DNA from: Gammaproteobacteria bacterium
GTDB taxonomy: Bacteria > Pseudomonadota > Gammaproteobacteria > JAADGQ01
DNA length: 55,646 nucleotides
Direction of reading: 5' to 3'
Assembly: GCA_015490755.1 (NCBI GenBank)
Contig: WFXF01000049.1
Coordinates: 1-55,646, forward strand
The notes under the pieces were generated by a model that made no database searches, was not told the DNA's origin, and worked only from the letters and a program-made list of their open reading frames with translations. Each line of letters starts with the position of its first letter. Positions within the stretch are counted from its first letter, which is position 1. A program made the position numbers and the translations under genes. Below, piece after piece: positions 18,501 through 27,002 of this stretch.

Positions 18501-18827
18501 TCAGGTTTTATCAATCACACGTGCATCAGGTGCTACTTTCTGCATTAAACTCACACCTTCATTAACAGCTGCTTCATTGTAATATTGCAGCGAATGTGCG
18601 ACAGGTTGATGATTTTTAGCTTTTAAAGCAAAAGAATACTTTCCATCTGGACGCTGGGAAATTTTATATTGTCCCAGACTTGCTGCATTTTTTTTGATTG
18701 ACTCAATTCCGTTTTGTGCACTGGCCTTGCTTGTATAAGTTTCAGAATTGACAAGCACTTGCCCACTATCCGCTTTCAATACAAAGCGAAACCCTTTCTC
18801 ATCTTTAGTAATTTCAAAAACTGCCAT
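18501..18827 (-). CDS. YegP-like DUF1508 (UPF0339) protein
   Basis: A 108-residue protein made of two tandem copies of the short DUF1508 unit. The first is FEITKDEKGFRFVLKADSGQ with SAQNGIESIKKNA. The second is YKISQRPDGKYSFALKAKNH with AAVNEGVSLMQKVA. The family is small and cytoplasmic with no firmly established biochemical role. It is last in the minus-strand array, 33 bases after the amphi-Trp gene. Confidence 0.88.
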   Translation of the reverse strand: MAVFEITKDEKGFRFVLKADSGQVLVNSETYTSKASAQNGIESIKKNAASLGQYKISQRPDGKYSFALKAKNHQPVAHSLQYYNEAAVNEGVSLMQKVAPDARVIDKT

Positions 18828-18860
18828 TATTCAGCTCCTCACTTTATAGTTATAAAATTA

Positions 18861-19088
18861 TTATTTGACTCGCTTCCATTTAAATTGAAACTCCACTTCT
18901 TCAATGTCTCCCTCCCGCTCATGCTCAATACTTAACACAGCTCGGGCTGGAACATAGATTCGTTCACCAGCGATCTGAATTTCGAATGGTCGATCTTTCT
19001 CCAAACAGTCTGCCAAACGCCTTAATTTTGAAACAGCCTCGGAAATCGAATAGGTTTTTTCAATATCACGATCTTTTTTATTTGTCAC
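18861..19088 (-). CDS. Amphi-Trp domain-containing protein
   Basis: A 75-residue protein with a helical front half (YSISEAVSKLRRLADCLEKD). Two strands follow (PFEIQIAGERIYVPARAVLS, EEVEFQFKWKR), the arrangement of the amphi-Trp domain family. The function of the family is unknown. It sits about 140 bases downstream of the HerA-like gene and 33 bases upstream of the DUF1508 gene. Confidence 0.8.
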   Translation of the reverse strand: MTNKKDRDIEKTYSISEAVSKLRRLADCLEKDRPFEIQIAGERIYVPARAVLSIEHEREGDIEEVEFQFKWKRVK

Positions 19089-19231
19089 TATTTGCCACCT
19101 CTTCTGATTGACTTTTTTGGGGGTATAAAATCTTTGGGTTCAAAATTAACCAGAGACACCTTCGGAACGATCACGGAATGGCTTCCCCAACTCCTGTGCC
19201 ATCACCGGGTAGCTTATTCTGTGCTCACTCC

Positions 19232-20713
19232 TTAACGCCCACGAAAAATTGACCCTAAAATTCCCCGTACAATTTGCCTTCCCAAACGGCTGCCAATGGC
19301 ACGCATTGCACTTTTCAAAAAAGCTTCCCCCATACTTTGGCGAGCTCTACCTCTCTTTTTCGGCACACGTTCCTCTTTTTGGATCTTGGAAGCAGCTTCT
19401 GCTGCTTCAATTTGTCTCTTGCTTCTCTCTTGTAAACTTTCATAAGCAGAGAGGCGATCAATTGTTTGGTCATAACGCCCCCGAAGCCAGCTGCTATCCA
19501 TCACTGCTTGGCGCTCATTTTTGTCGACCGGTCCAATCTGTGATGCAGGTGGTACAATCAGCGTCTGTTGAACCATAGAAGGTATCCCTTTGTCTTGTAA
19601 CACTGAAACAAGTGCTTCACCTACGCCCAGCTCACCAATGACCTTTTGCGTATCAAGGTTAGGGTTTGTCCGCATTGTTTGTGCCACAGTTCGCACCGCC
19701 TTTTGATCTCGCGGTGTAAAAGCACGTAACGCATGCTGTACACGATTACCTAATTGCCCAAGCACAGATTCAGGGATATCCAGTGGACTCTGTGTAATAA
19801 AATAGATCCCCACCCCTTTTGATCGAATCAGTCTCACCACCATTTCAATTTTTTCAATCAACGCATTTGGCGCTTCTTTAAAAAGCAGATGCGCTTCATC
19901 AAAAAAGAAGACAAAACGAGGTTTTTCCAGATCACCTACTTCAGGCAACTCCTCAAATAATTCAGATAGCAGCCACAGCAAAAAAGTCGCATAAAGGCGG
20001 GGGCTGTGCATCAACTTGTCCGCTGCCAGAATATTAATATAGCCTCGGCCTTCATGATCAGTTTTAATAAAATCATTCAATTCCAGCTCAGGCTCGCCGA
20101 AAAACTGATCAGCCCCCTCTTGCTCCAACACAAGCAAACGACGCTGAATAGCGCCAATCGATGCTTTATTGATATTGCCGTAACTTGTGGTAATGCTCTT
20201 GGCGTTATCACCCACAAATTTTAGTGTTGAACGCAGATCTTTTAGATCAAGCAATAACATGCCTTCATCATCTGCAAATTCAAAAATGATATTTAAAACA
20301 CCTTCCTGAGTTTCATTCAGATTCATCAAACGGGCCAGCAAGGTCGGCCCCATATCTGAAATTGTGGTACGCACCGGATGCCCCTGCTCACCAAACAAAT
20401 CCCAAAACACTACGGGGTTCGATGCGAAAGCAAAATCTTCAATACCTATTTTTGAAACACGCTCATCAATTTTTTGGTGTGGCTTACCTTTCTGACTGAT
20501 GCCGCTCAAATCACCTTTTATATCCGATAAAAATACTGGCACACCCATGCGTGAAAATCCTTCAGCGAGCACCTGTAAGGTAATTGTTTTTCCTGTACCC
20601 GTTGCGCCTGCAATCAGACCATGCCGATTGGCAAAAGCCGGATCAAGAAAAACCTTCTCTTCACCCAAACCTATTAAAATCCCATTATTCACCACTTTAA
20701 CTTGCTCCTTCAT
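19232..20713 (-). CDS. HerA-like ATPase, DUF853 (YjgR-type)
   Basis: A 493-residue P-loop ATPase of the DUF853/HerA-FtsK type. Walker A is GATGTGKT (36-43), Walker B is FVFFFDEAH (about 267-275), and a downstream SKGVGIYFITQSPLDIP sensor-like motif and TPRDQKAVR are visible. The C-terminal tail is basic. YjgR-type proteins are common in proteobacteria and their role is not settled; relatives pump DNA or help repair. Its start overlaps the end of the PotD-like gene by 17 bases, so it is co-translated with an otherwise periplasmic gene set, which is unexpected. Confidence 0.88.
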   Translation of the reverse strand: MKEQVKVVNNGILIGLGEEKVFLDPAFANRHGLIAGATGTGKTITLQVLAEGFSRMGVPVFLSDIKGDLSGISQKGKPHQKIDERVSKIGIEDFAFASNPVVFWDLFGEQGHPVRTTISDMGPTLLARLMNLNETQEGVLNIIFEFADDEGMLLLDLKDLRSTLKFVGDNAKSITTSYGNINKASIGAIQRRLLVLEQEGADQFFGEPELELNDFIKTDHEGRGYINILAADKLMHSPRLYATFLLWLLSELFEELPEVGDLEKPRFVFFFDEAHLLFKEAPNALIEKIEMVVRLIRSKGVGIYFITQSPLDIPESVLGQLGNRVQHALRAFTPRDQKAVRTVAQTMRTNPNLDTQKVIGELGVGEALVSVLQDKGIPSMVQQTLIVPPASQIGPVDKNERQAVMDSSWLRGRYDQTIDRLSAYESLQERSKRQIEAAEAASKIQKEERVPKKRGRARQSMGEAFLKSAMRAIGSRLGRQIVRGILGSIFRGR

Positions 20714-21761
20714 TTAATATCTGGCTCCAAACTTCGTTATAAAGCTGACTCACCCGGCTTCCTGCGTATTTAGCAGACTCACAGCGCGCCAGCGTCTCTT
20801 TCGATGGAAAAATAGCACTGTTTTTTTGATAACTTTCAGAGGTCAATGCCAATGCTGCCAAATTAGGTGTTGCATAAGCAATCTCTTCAGCCAACTCAGC
20901 GCCTGCTTTAGCATCAAAAATAAAATTTATAAACTGGTGCGCTTTCATAACATGAGGTGATCGCCTTGGAATACAAAGGTTATCCTGCCATACAAGTGAA
21001 CCCTCTTTGGGTACGGTATAAGCGATATCATTATCCTCTTCCATTAATTGCAAAATATCGCCATTCCACTCCATGACCAGATCCACTTCACCACTCTGCA
21101 GCAGATCTTGCCCGTTATCCCCAGCAAAATATTTAATATGTGGTTTTTGCTTAACGAGCAAAGCCCCTGCTTTTTTAATCTCGCTTGCATCTGTGGTATT
21201 GATGGAATACCCCAAATATTTCAATGCCATCTGAATCAGTGTGCTTTGCTCATCCAGCACGGCAATACGCCCTGAATACTTATCTGAATCCAGCAACCAT
21301 TTCCAGCTGTCGACGGGCCCCTTCACCGCTGATTTTCGATAACCAATTCCCAGTGTTCCCCACATATATGGCAAACTATAGCGGCGGCCTTTATCAAACT
21401 CGGCATCCATAAACTGTGGGTTGATATTGCTGATATTAGGAATCAATGATCGATCCAGTGGAGTTAACAGTTCAGCACGAATCAGGCGCATGACGCTATA
21501 ATCAGAAGCCACCACAACATCATAACGCGGATTGCTCATTAATAGTTTTGCAACAAAATCGGCCTCACTGGTAAATACATCCATCGCAACATCAACCCCG
21601 CTTCGTTGCGTAAAATCTCTTAATGTTGTTTGACCAATGTAGGTGTCCCAATTCAGCAAACGCAATAGCTTATGAGCCTGCTGTGGCTGCGCTAACAAAG
21701 CATGAGGCATCATCATCCCCAACAGAACTGATTGCAAAAAGTTGCGCCTTGAAAATGACAT
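20697..21761 (-). CDS. PotD/PotF-like periplasmic polyamine-type binding protein
   Basis: A 354-residue extracellular solute-binding protein. The chosen ATG gives a twin-arginine-like signal (SRRNFLQSVLLGMM, cleavage near ALLA). The mature part begins with LLRLLNWDTYIGQTTLRDF and contains YDVVVASDYSVMRLIRAELL, YSLPYMWGTLGIGYRKSA and MEWNGDILQLME, typical of spermidine/putrescine-binding proteins. The longer frame to 21842 would run into the upstream gene and bury the signal. No potABC permease or ATPase genes are adjacent. It starts 2 bases after the CACHE gene stop, so it may be sensory rather than transport-linked. Confidence 0.85.
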   Translation of the reverse strand: MSFSRRNFLQSVLLGMMMPHALLAQPQQAHKLLRLLNWDTYIGQTTLRDFTQRSGVDVAMDVFTSEADFVAKLLMSNPRYDVVVASDYSVMRLIRAELLTPLDRSLIPNISNINPQFMDAEFDKGRRYSLPYMWGTLGIGYRKSAVKGPVDSWKWLLDSDKYSGRIAVLDEQSTLIQMALKYLGYSINTTDASEIKKAGALLVKQKPHIKYFAGDNGQDLLQSGEVDLVMEWNGDILQLMEEDNDIAYTVPKEGSLVWQDNLCIPRRSPHVMKAHQFINFIFDAKAGAELAEEIAYATPNLAALALTSESYQKNSAIFPSKETLARCESAKYAGSRVSQLYNEVWSQILNEGAS

Positions 21762-21763
21762 AT

Positions 21764-22837
21764 TCAGCGATACACCCAACGAAATGAGATAAACAACAGC
21801 ATGGAAACAAGCAGCATGAATAAAAATATTCCCGTAACACAATATAAAAATCGCTGCATGACAGGCTGCAAGACTTCATCACGATCAATTTCAGCCAATA
21901 CGACCCATATTGTATTGTCGAACTTAAAGCTTCCATAAGCAGATAGCACGTCAACACCACGGTAATCCAATGCTTCCAATACACCATTTTCACCCTGGAG
22001 TGCTTTTTTAACAGGCTCTGTTTCAACGCGAACTTTCAATACCGATGAAGCTTTAGAAAAACGGGATTGACTTCGCATTAAAAAATCTTTGCCAACAATA
22101 TAAGTCTCTCCCGTTTCGCCCATGCCTGTTGTCACATGCATAATTTTATTAATGGCTTGATTGGCTATTTGAAACGCAAGTACTCCCATCAATTCACCAT
22201 CAATATCTGAAATACTCGAAGCGACAAAAAGTGCTGGCTTCCCTTCGCTGGGTTCATAAGCAGAAAAGTCAGAAAACTCAACAGCATCTGTTTTTTTCTC
22301 GTTTAAAATGACTCCAGCAATCACTGCCAGGGATGTATCCTTCCATGGTCCATCTATTAAATTAGTTGCGAAATCCGGTTCTTTTTCAATACTGTAAATA
22401 ACATTCCCTTTAGCATCTATCAGTAAGAGATCATAATAACCACGAGTTTTTTGAAACTGACTGAAAATAGTATGCAACGCACTATGCAAGTGATCATAAT
22501 CCGTCCCCCCTGAGGCACCGCTGACCGATTTGTCTCTATATTTTTTTTTCAAATTAGTACCAGAATCACCTCCAAGCTTCACCCATGCCTCATTCACCGA
22601 CTCCAGCAACAACCGTATCTCACCATTTCCACTCCAGAAAATAATTTCTGAACGTAAGGTCTCAAAATAGTTTTCAAGCTTCGATTGTCGTAAATCTCTA
22701 AAAAGCATCAGGTCACTTTTTGCGCTCTCTACTGTTTTGGAAACCATGCGTTGATAAACAATTGCAGCAGTCAAAATAAACACCAAACAAAAAAACAATA
22801 CTGCCATACGTTTTTTATGCTTGAATAAAAATTGCAT
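21764..22837 (-). CDS. Membrane CACHE-domain sensor without an output domain
   Basis: A 357-residue protein. A first transmembrane helix (about 10-30) is followed by a periplasmic region of some 300 residues. That region holds double-CACHE features (YYDLLLIDAKGNVIYSIEKE, GVLAFQIANQAINKIM, TGETYIVGKDFLMRSQS). A second transmembrane helix ends three residues before the C-terminus. Such domains normally sit in chemoreceptors, kinases or cyclases; here nothing follows the last helix, so any signal must pass through a partner. It overlaps the TAXI gene by 1 base. Confidence 0.82.
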   Translation of the reverse strand: MQFLFKHKKRMAVLFFCLVFILTAAIVYQRMVSKTVESAKSDLMLFRDLRQSKLENYFETLRSEIIFWSGNGEIRLLLESVNEAWVKLGGDSGTNLKKKYRDKSVSGASGGTDYDHLHSALHTIFSQFQKTRGYYDLLLIDAKGNVIYSIEKEPDFATNLIDGPWKDTSLAVIAGVILNEKKTDAVEFSDFSAYEPSEGKPALFVASSISDIDGELMGVLAFQIANQAINKIMHVTTGMGETGETYIVGKDFLMRSQSRFSKASSVLKVRVETEPVKKALQGENGVLEALDYRGVDVLSAYGSFKFDNTIWVVLAEIDRDEVLQPVMQRFLYCVTGIFLFMLLVSMLLFISFRWVYR

Positions 22838-24126
22838 CAGGATCGTCCTTTTTCAAAGGATGCCTGATCTAATGCATTCAGCATCTCTTCATCACCAATA
22901 GCATCATTCACTGCTTGCCAGGTCACCGAGAAATAATTAAAGCCCTCAGCATTAACCTTGCCATTACGTACATCCAGAGTGACCTCTTTCAAAACTCGCA
23001 TTAATTTAGCCTTCGCTTCGGCAATAAGCTGTGAATCATGCATAGAGTGCATATCTTCAAATATTGCCATCACCTGATCAGTATATTGATCGATCCGGCT
23101 TTTTTGATGGCGTTGTTGCAGTTGAAGCAGTCCAGAAATAAGTAATACGGACAATGTAACCATTAAAGCGATGGGCTCAGCTTGTTCCTGCAAAAAGGAG
23201 GGTTTATCTCGATCATAATAACTTTGCGCCCCCTCATGAACAGGCATAAATGTCCCTTGAGAGCGATCAGGCGGGCGAATGAAGCCTGCCAGGGGGGCCA
23301 ATGTCAGCAACTCTTTACGCTGCTCAAATAATACTTCGGTGACTTGGTATACCAACTCTTTTGAAACATTTTTATTAGCAACCAATAAACGCTGTACTGC
23401 CACAGTTTCCAGATCCACTTCAGGCAAAGCGGGCTCTCCTTGATATGAGCCTTTCGGAATGACACCAACATCCAGTGTGGGGGTTTTTAATTTCAGTGCC
23501 GAAGCCTGATCAATCGTGATAATACGTGAAGGTATCTTTTCAATTAATTCCAGAATAGAAGGATTGCCGGGGCCACGCACACGGAAGACAGCATCAACGG
23601 CATTAGAGATAAAAGCCCAGTTTGCAGCTGAAGTTGACATGGACATTGCTTCAATATCACCTTCATATATTCCATAGTGATTCGCTAAAAACCAAAAGCT
23701 GTTGTATTGCCCACTGCTTTTAGAAGCAATGGCAATCTGCTTGCCTCTGAGATCAGCAACACTTTGAATATCAGACTCCTGGCGTACCACTAATTGAAAT
23801 GCATCTGGATAAAGCTGTGCGATCAGGCGAGCTGCCGGAAGGGTTTTCGTATCCGCCTGAATGGTTGCCATCTGTACTTTTTGAGACTCAAGAAGCTGCA
23901 TATTCTGATTAGAGCCTTGAGTTTCCAACACTTCAACAATGAGATTAGGATTAGAGCGCTGAACCATTAAAGCGATTGATTGCGCAATCGTAAAAGACTC
24001 AGAACCTTTAGAGCCGGCAGCTATACGAATTTTTTCTATTTCAATTTTATCAAAATAGATCCAGAGACCTAAAAGAGAAATAGCCAAAGCTAGAGATACA
24101 ACGATCGCAGGAAGCAACTTTCTCAT
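22837..24126 (-). CDS. TAXI-family solute-binding protein with two membrane anchors
   Basis: A 429-residue protein. An N-terminal transmembrane helix (about 4-25) leads into a TAXI-type binding domain (KIRIAAGSKGSESFTIAQSI, SVADLRGKQIAIASKSSGQY, TLDVGVIPKGSYQGEPALPE). A second transmembrane helix lies at about 316-335, followed by a 90-residue, probably cytoplasmic, helical tail. Classical TAXI proteins are soluble receptors for TRAP permeases; no TRAP permease genes are next to it. Tethering on both sides suggests it reports ligand binding to the cytoplasm or to the CACHE protein. It starts 72 bases after the 70-residue gene. Confidence 0.82.
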   Translation of the reverse strand: MRKLLPAIVVSLALAISLLGLWIYFDKIEIEKIRIAAGSKGSESFTIAQSIALMVQRSNPNLIVEVLETQGSNQNMQLLESQKVQMATIQADTKTLPAARLIAQLYPDAFQLVVRQESDIQSVADLRGKQIAIASKSSGQYNSFWFLANHYGIYEGDIEAMSMSTSAANWAFISNAVDAVFRVRGPGNPSILELIEKIPSRIITIDQASALKLKTPTLDVGVIPKGSYQGEPALPEVDLETVAVQRLLVANKNVSKELVYQVTEVLFEQRKELLTLAPLAGFIRPPDRSQGTFMPVHEGAQSYYDRDKPSFLQEQAEPIALMVTLSVLLISGLLQLQQRHQKSRIDQYTDQVMAIFEDMHSMHDSQLIAEAKAKLMRVLKEVTLDVRNGKVNAEGFNYFSVTWQAVNDAIGDEEMLNALDQASFEKGRS

Positions 24127-24198
24127 GGTAGTATGGAGTCATCAAATTAAATCACCGGCCATGAAGCAAATTCATTCATGGTCAGCGATCTATGCCAA

Positions 24199-24411
24199 TC
24201 ATGCTTCCATGCTGTCAAATGCATTTTTATCCTCAATATACTGATAAAACTCTTTGCGCATATGGGGTTTGTACTCCTCAAACTTAACAAAGCCATTCAG
24301 TAAATCGATCATTTTCTCCCGATTTTTTTCGCTCTGTTTTTTTCCATACTTTTTAAGTACGTAATTAAGCTCATGTGTCTGTTTTGATATCATTTCGCTA
24401 TCTTTAAACAT
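24199..24411 (-). CDS. Small helical protein of unknown function
   Basis: A 70-residue, highly charged and probably all-helical protein (KTHELNYVLKKYG-like pattern, then NREKMIDLLNGFVKFEEYKP), without signal peptide or membrane segment. I do not recognise the family. It has a convincing AGGAG ribosome-binding site 9 bases before its ATG. It lies 34 bases after the DUF4332 gene and 72 before the TAXI gene, so it is probably a real member of the same transcript. Confidence 0.6.
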   Translation of the reverse strand: MFKDSEMISKQTHELNYVLKKYGKKQSEKNREKMIDLLNGFVKFEEYKPHMRKEFYQYIEDKNAFDSMEA

Positions 24412-24445
24412 GATATGTCTCTCCTGCGTAATGCCTTTAACAAAA

Positions 24446-25129
24446 TCAAGCTAAATCCTTAGCACTTCTGATCCATTCAGAAACCATATCCTCCGTTGGA
24501 TTGATCCGTGTACGGTGTTCCCTCTCGTTGACCTCCTCCATTTTTTTAGTTAAAACATCGGCACTTTGCAGTGCAAGATGTTCTACAGATTTGATGCCTG
24601 ATGCCTCCAAAAGCTCTGCAAATTGCCCTCGAATGCCTGGCACCCTGATCAAATCAGCCATGCTCACCCACTTGCCAATAACAAATGTTTCAACTTTTAC
24701 AGTTTTCGCAATCAATTCGTTCGCGCCAGACTCTTCACTCTTAGCAAGCAGGTCAGACGTTGTTTCAATACCTATACTGCGCAAGCGCCTGCCATAACCT
24801 TGCCCAATCCCTTCTATTTCCTCAATATCGTAACTATCCCTGGGACCATCTATACCATCACCGACACCCAGTGAAGAGGCGGAGGCTTCGATATCATAAG
24901 CCTTCTCTTTAAATTGATCGCGCTCTTTTGTTAAGCCTGCTATCCGCATATTCATATCATTAGCATCACTATCAGCCTGATTGATACGCACTTTGTAATC
25001 ATCGATTTCAGCCAACAATGCATCTTCACGCTTTTTACAGCACAGTGATTTTAAAAACCACCCTATAATTCCACCAATGATGGCTGCAATCAGTAAACAA
25101 AACAGCATTTGCAAAATCAAATAACCCAT
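24446..25129 (-). CDS. Membrane-anchored DUF4332 (helix-hairpin-helix) protein
   Basis: A 227-residue protein. An N-terminal transmembrane helix rich in small residues (about 3-27) is followed by a double cysteine, then a coiled coil (about 35-80). The C-terminal DUF4332-like domain has tandem helix-hairpin-helix motifs (IEEIEGIGQGYGRRLRSIGI, then LIRVPGIRGQFAELLEASGI). Such motifs usually bind DNA or protein. The gene begins 3 bases after the OmpA/BON stop, so the two are co-transcribed. Confidence 0.8.
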   Translation of the reverse strand: MGYLILQMLFCLLIAAIIGGIIGWFLKSLCCKKREDALLAEIDDYKVRINQADSDANDMNMRIAGLTKERDQFKEKAYDIEASASSLGVGDGIDGPRDSYDIEEIEGIGQGYGRRLRSIGIETTSDLLAKSEESGANELIAKTVKVETFVIGKWVSMADLIRVPGIRGQFAELLEASGIKSVEHLALQSADVLTKKMEEVNEREHRTRINPTEDMVSEWIRSAKDLA

Positions 25130-25132
25130 AAC

Positions 25133-26182
25133 CTAATCTCCAAGAATATTAAATTCAATACGACGATTTTTCGACCGACCTTCATCCGTTTTATTATCAG
25201 CAATTGGCCTCATCTCACCATATCCAACTGCGATCAAACGATCGGCACTAATATTTTCTGCCACAAGTCGTTGCACGACTGCACTGGCACGCATTTCACT
25301 GAGTTTTTGATTCATCGCGCGAGGGCCACTGGAATCGGTATGCCCTGCAATTTCGATTTTGGTATCAGGGCATTTCAAAGCAACATCTGCCAATTGACTG
25401 ATTAATGCATCACTCTCACTTTTAATCCGCGCCCTGGATACTTCAAAATATATTTTTTGGTCTGAAAGCAGGTCATTAAACAGTTTTTGACAATCAAGTG
25501 CAGCCACATGAATGGCATCAGGCTTAACTTTTACATTAAAAGCGGTGAGCGAATATGGAGTTTTCAGTGATTGACTAAAATAGTGCTGCAACTGATCATG
25601 TAAATCTTCAGAAGCAACATGGCCAGAGATAGAGAGCTCTGTATTATGAAAGCGTGCTGTCATATCAGTATAGTCACCCATATGCGCGATGGCGGCCTGT
25701 TTAACCAAATCACCCCAACCTGCCGGTGCTCCTGATAAAACCGATAACTTATCAATAACATTCAAGGTGTCCAGATGCGATTGTGCAGCCTTAACAATAT
25801 CGCTACGCGTTACTTCATCAGGAACATAACCTTCAAGCAAAACGCTGACGCCATCATAAACCACGACTAAATCATAGTTCTCCACGTCAGTAGCGGCCAT
25901 GGATTCAACTGTGAGTTGATTATCCACGGTTCTAACACCCCATACGCCCCTTACAGTATCACCCGCCTGCGCACGAAACTCTTCTGTAGGCACAACACCT
26001 GTCAAGCGCAATTCACGACCATCGGTAGAAACATTTGCCGATACTATTCCTTCAGAAGCCAAAGCTGCTTCAGAACGGGCCACAAGATCATCTTCAATAG
26101 CTGGGGAGTTTATTTTGATACAAAAGTAGGCTAATAGAAAAACAGCCAAAAGACTCAAGACAATAATAATTTTTCTTGACAT
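25133..26182 (-). CDS. OmpA-family peptidoglycan-binding protein with BON domains
   Basis: A 349-residue envelope protein. An N-terminal membrane anchor or signal (about 4-22) is followed by BON-like repeats (EGIVSANVSTDGRELRLTGV, VVVYDGVSVLLEGYVPDEVT, and a third degenerate one). The C-terminal OmpA domain (about 265-349) shows IEIAGHTDSSGPRAMNQKLS and NRRIEF, the peptidoglycan-binding signature. The ATG at 26182 has a GAGGGT ribosome-binding site; the longer frame to 26290 adds residues unlike a signal sequence. First gene of the minus-strand array. Confidence 0.87.
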   Translation of the reverse strand: MSRKIIIVLSLLAVFLLAYFCIKINSPAIEDDLVARSEAALASEGIVSANVSTDGRELRLTGVVPTEEFRAQAGDTVRGVWGVRTVDNQLTVESMAATDVENYDLVVVYDGVSVLLEGYVPDEVTRSDIVKAAQSHLDTLNVIDKLSVLSGAPAGWGDLVKQAAIAHMGDYTDMTARFHNTELSISGHVASEDLHDQLQHYFSQSLKTPYSLTAFNVKVKPDAIHVAALDCQKLFNDLLSDQKIYFEVSRARIKSESDALISQLADVALKCPDTKIEIAGHTDSSGPRAMNQKLSEMRASAVVQRLVAENISADRLIAVGYGEMRPIADNKTDEGRSKNRRIEFNILGD

Positions 26183-26519
26183 GGCACCCTCATAAATCCA
26201 CATACCACTATCATCCCTGGCAGTCATGCAGTGCTGTGTATTAAATTCACAAAGATCCCTGTTGCTCAACCATTCTCCTCCCATTTTCAACGAAGTGTCA
26301 AGCTCAAAATCACCTATTTCATGCCAAATAAGTATTCACACTTACAGTCATATTTTTTATAAAAATTTATAATTTTCAGATCATATAAATGACATACCAA
26401 TCATTCATTGATAGTAATAAAAATCATACGGCGGTATGATTTCAAGAGGGTTCATTGATTTTATGGGCTCTGGTTTTCAACATGCATTAACGATCAAAAA
26501 CAGGTACTGGAGAACAACG
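26183..26519. promoter_or_regulatory. Divergent intergenic region with a short palindrome
   Basis: This 337-base gap separates the divergent OmpA/BON and YidB-like genes, so it must hold both promoters. It is AT-rich in the middle. A perfect palindrome, aaatcatac-ggcg-gtatgattt, occupies 26421-26442, about 80 bases before the YidB-like ATG. It could be an operator or the stem of a short 5' UTR hairpin. No clear -35/-10 pair can be assigned with confidence. Confidence 0.4.
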
Positions 26520-26942
26520 ATGAGTATTGCAAATCTGGCCACTGAAATATTTATGAACAAAATCGGTGCTTCTGGCAATTCAAGCGACATTGCCTCTGCA
26601 TTGACAAACCTTTTAGGCGGTAGCACTGGTGACGGTAACGGTGATGTCGACATCATGGGGTTGATATCAAAATTTCAGTCAGAAGGTCTGGGGGGGGCTG
26701 TCTCCTCATGGCTTGGAGATGGTGACAATGATGGCATTTCCACGGATCAGGTTTCCAATATGCTGGGTGAATCAAACATCTCTGAATTTGCATCCAGAAT
26801 CGGCATAGATCCAGGCACGGCGCTGAATGGTTTAAAAGATACTATTCCAGATATGATCGACCAGTCCAGTAGCGGTGGCTCACTTCTGGATAGCGTGGGC
26901 GGATTGGGTGGTGTGTTGAATATTGCTAAAAAATTCTTCTAA
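26520..26942 (+). CDS. YidB-like DUF937 protein
   Basis: A 140-residue, glycine- and serine-rich protein starting SIANLATEIFMNKIG. The repeated GLGGAVSSWLGDGDNDGIST and ISEFASRIGIDPGTALNGLK patterns are characteristic of the YidB/DUF937 family. The family's biochemical role is unknown to me. The ATG at 26520 has a GGAG site 8 bases upstream; the longer frame from 26436 starts within the palindrome and is rejected. It is followed by a strong hairpin and then the DUF2959 gene. Confidence 0.8.
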   Translation: MSIANLATEIFMNKIGASGNSSDIASALTNLLGGSTGDGNGDVDIMGLISKFQSEGLGGAVSSWLGDGDNDGISTDQVSNMLGESNISEFASRIGIDPGTALNGLKDTIPDMIDQSSSGGSLLDSVGGLGGVLNIAKKFF

Positions 26943-26949
26943 TTCAGCC

Positions 26950-26988
26950 TACAATACAGAGACTGATAAGGTCCGTCTCTGTATTGTA
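26950..26988. terminator. Strong hairpin between YidB-like and DUF2959 genes
   Basis: Perfect 14-bp arms (26950-26963 and 26975-26988; left arm tacaatacagagac) enclose an 11-base loop. They start 8 bases after the YidB-like stop and end 14 bases before the DUF2959 ATG. No U-run follows, so it may be an attenuator, a processing site or an RNA-stabilising stem rather than a plain terminator. Confidence 0.55.
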
Positions 26989-27002
26989 TTCAGGATAACT
27001 CT

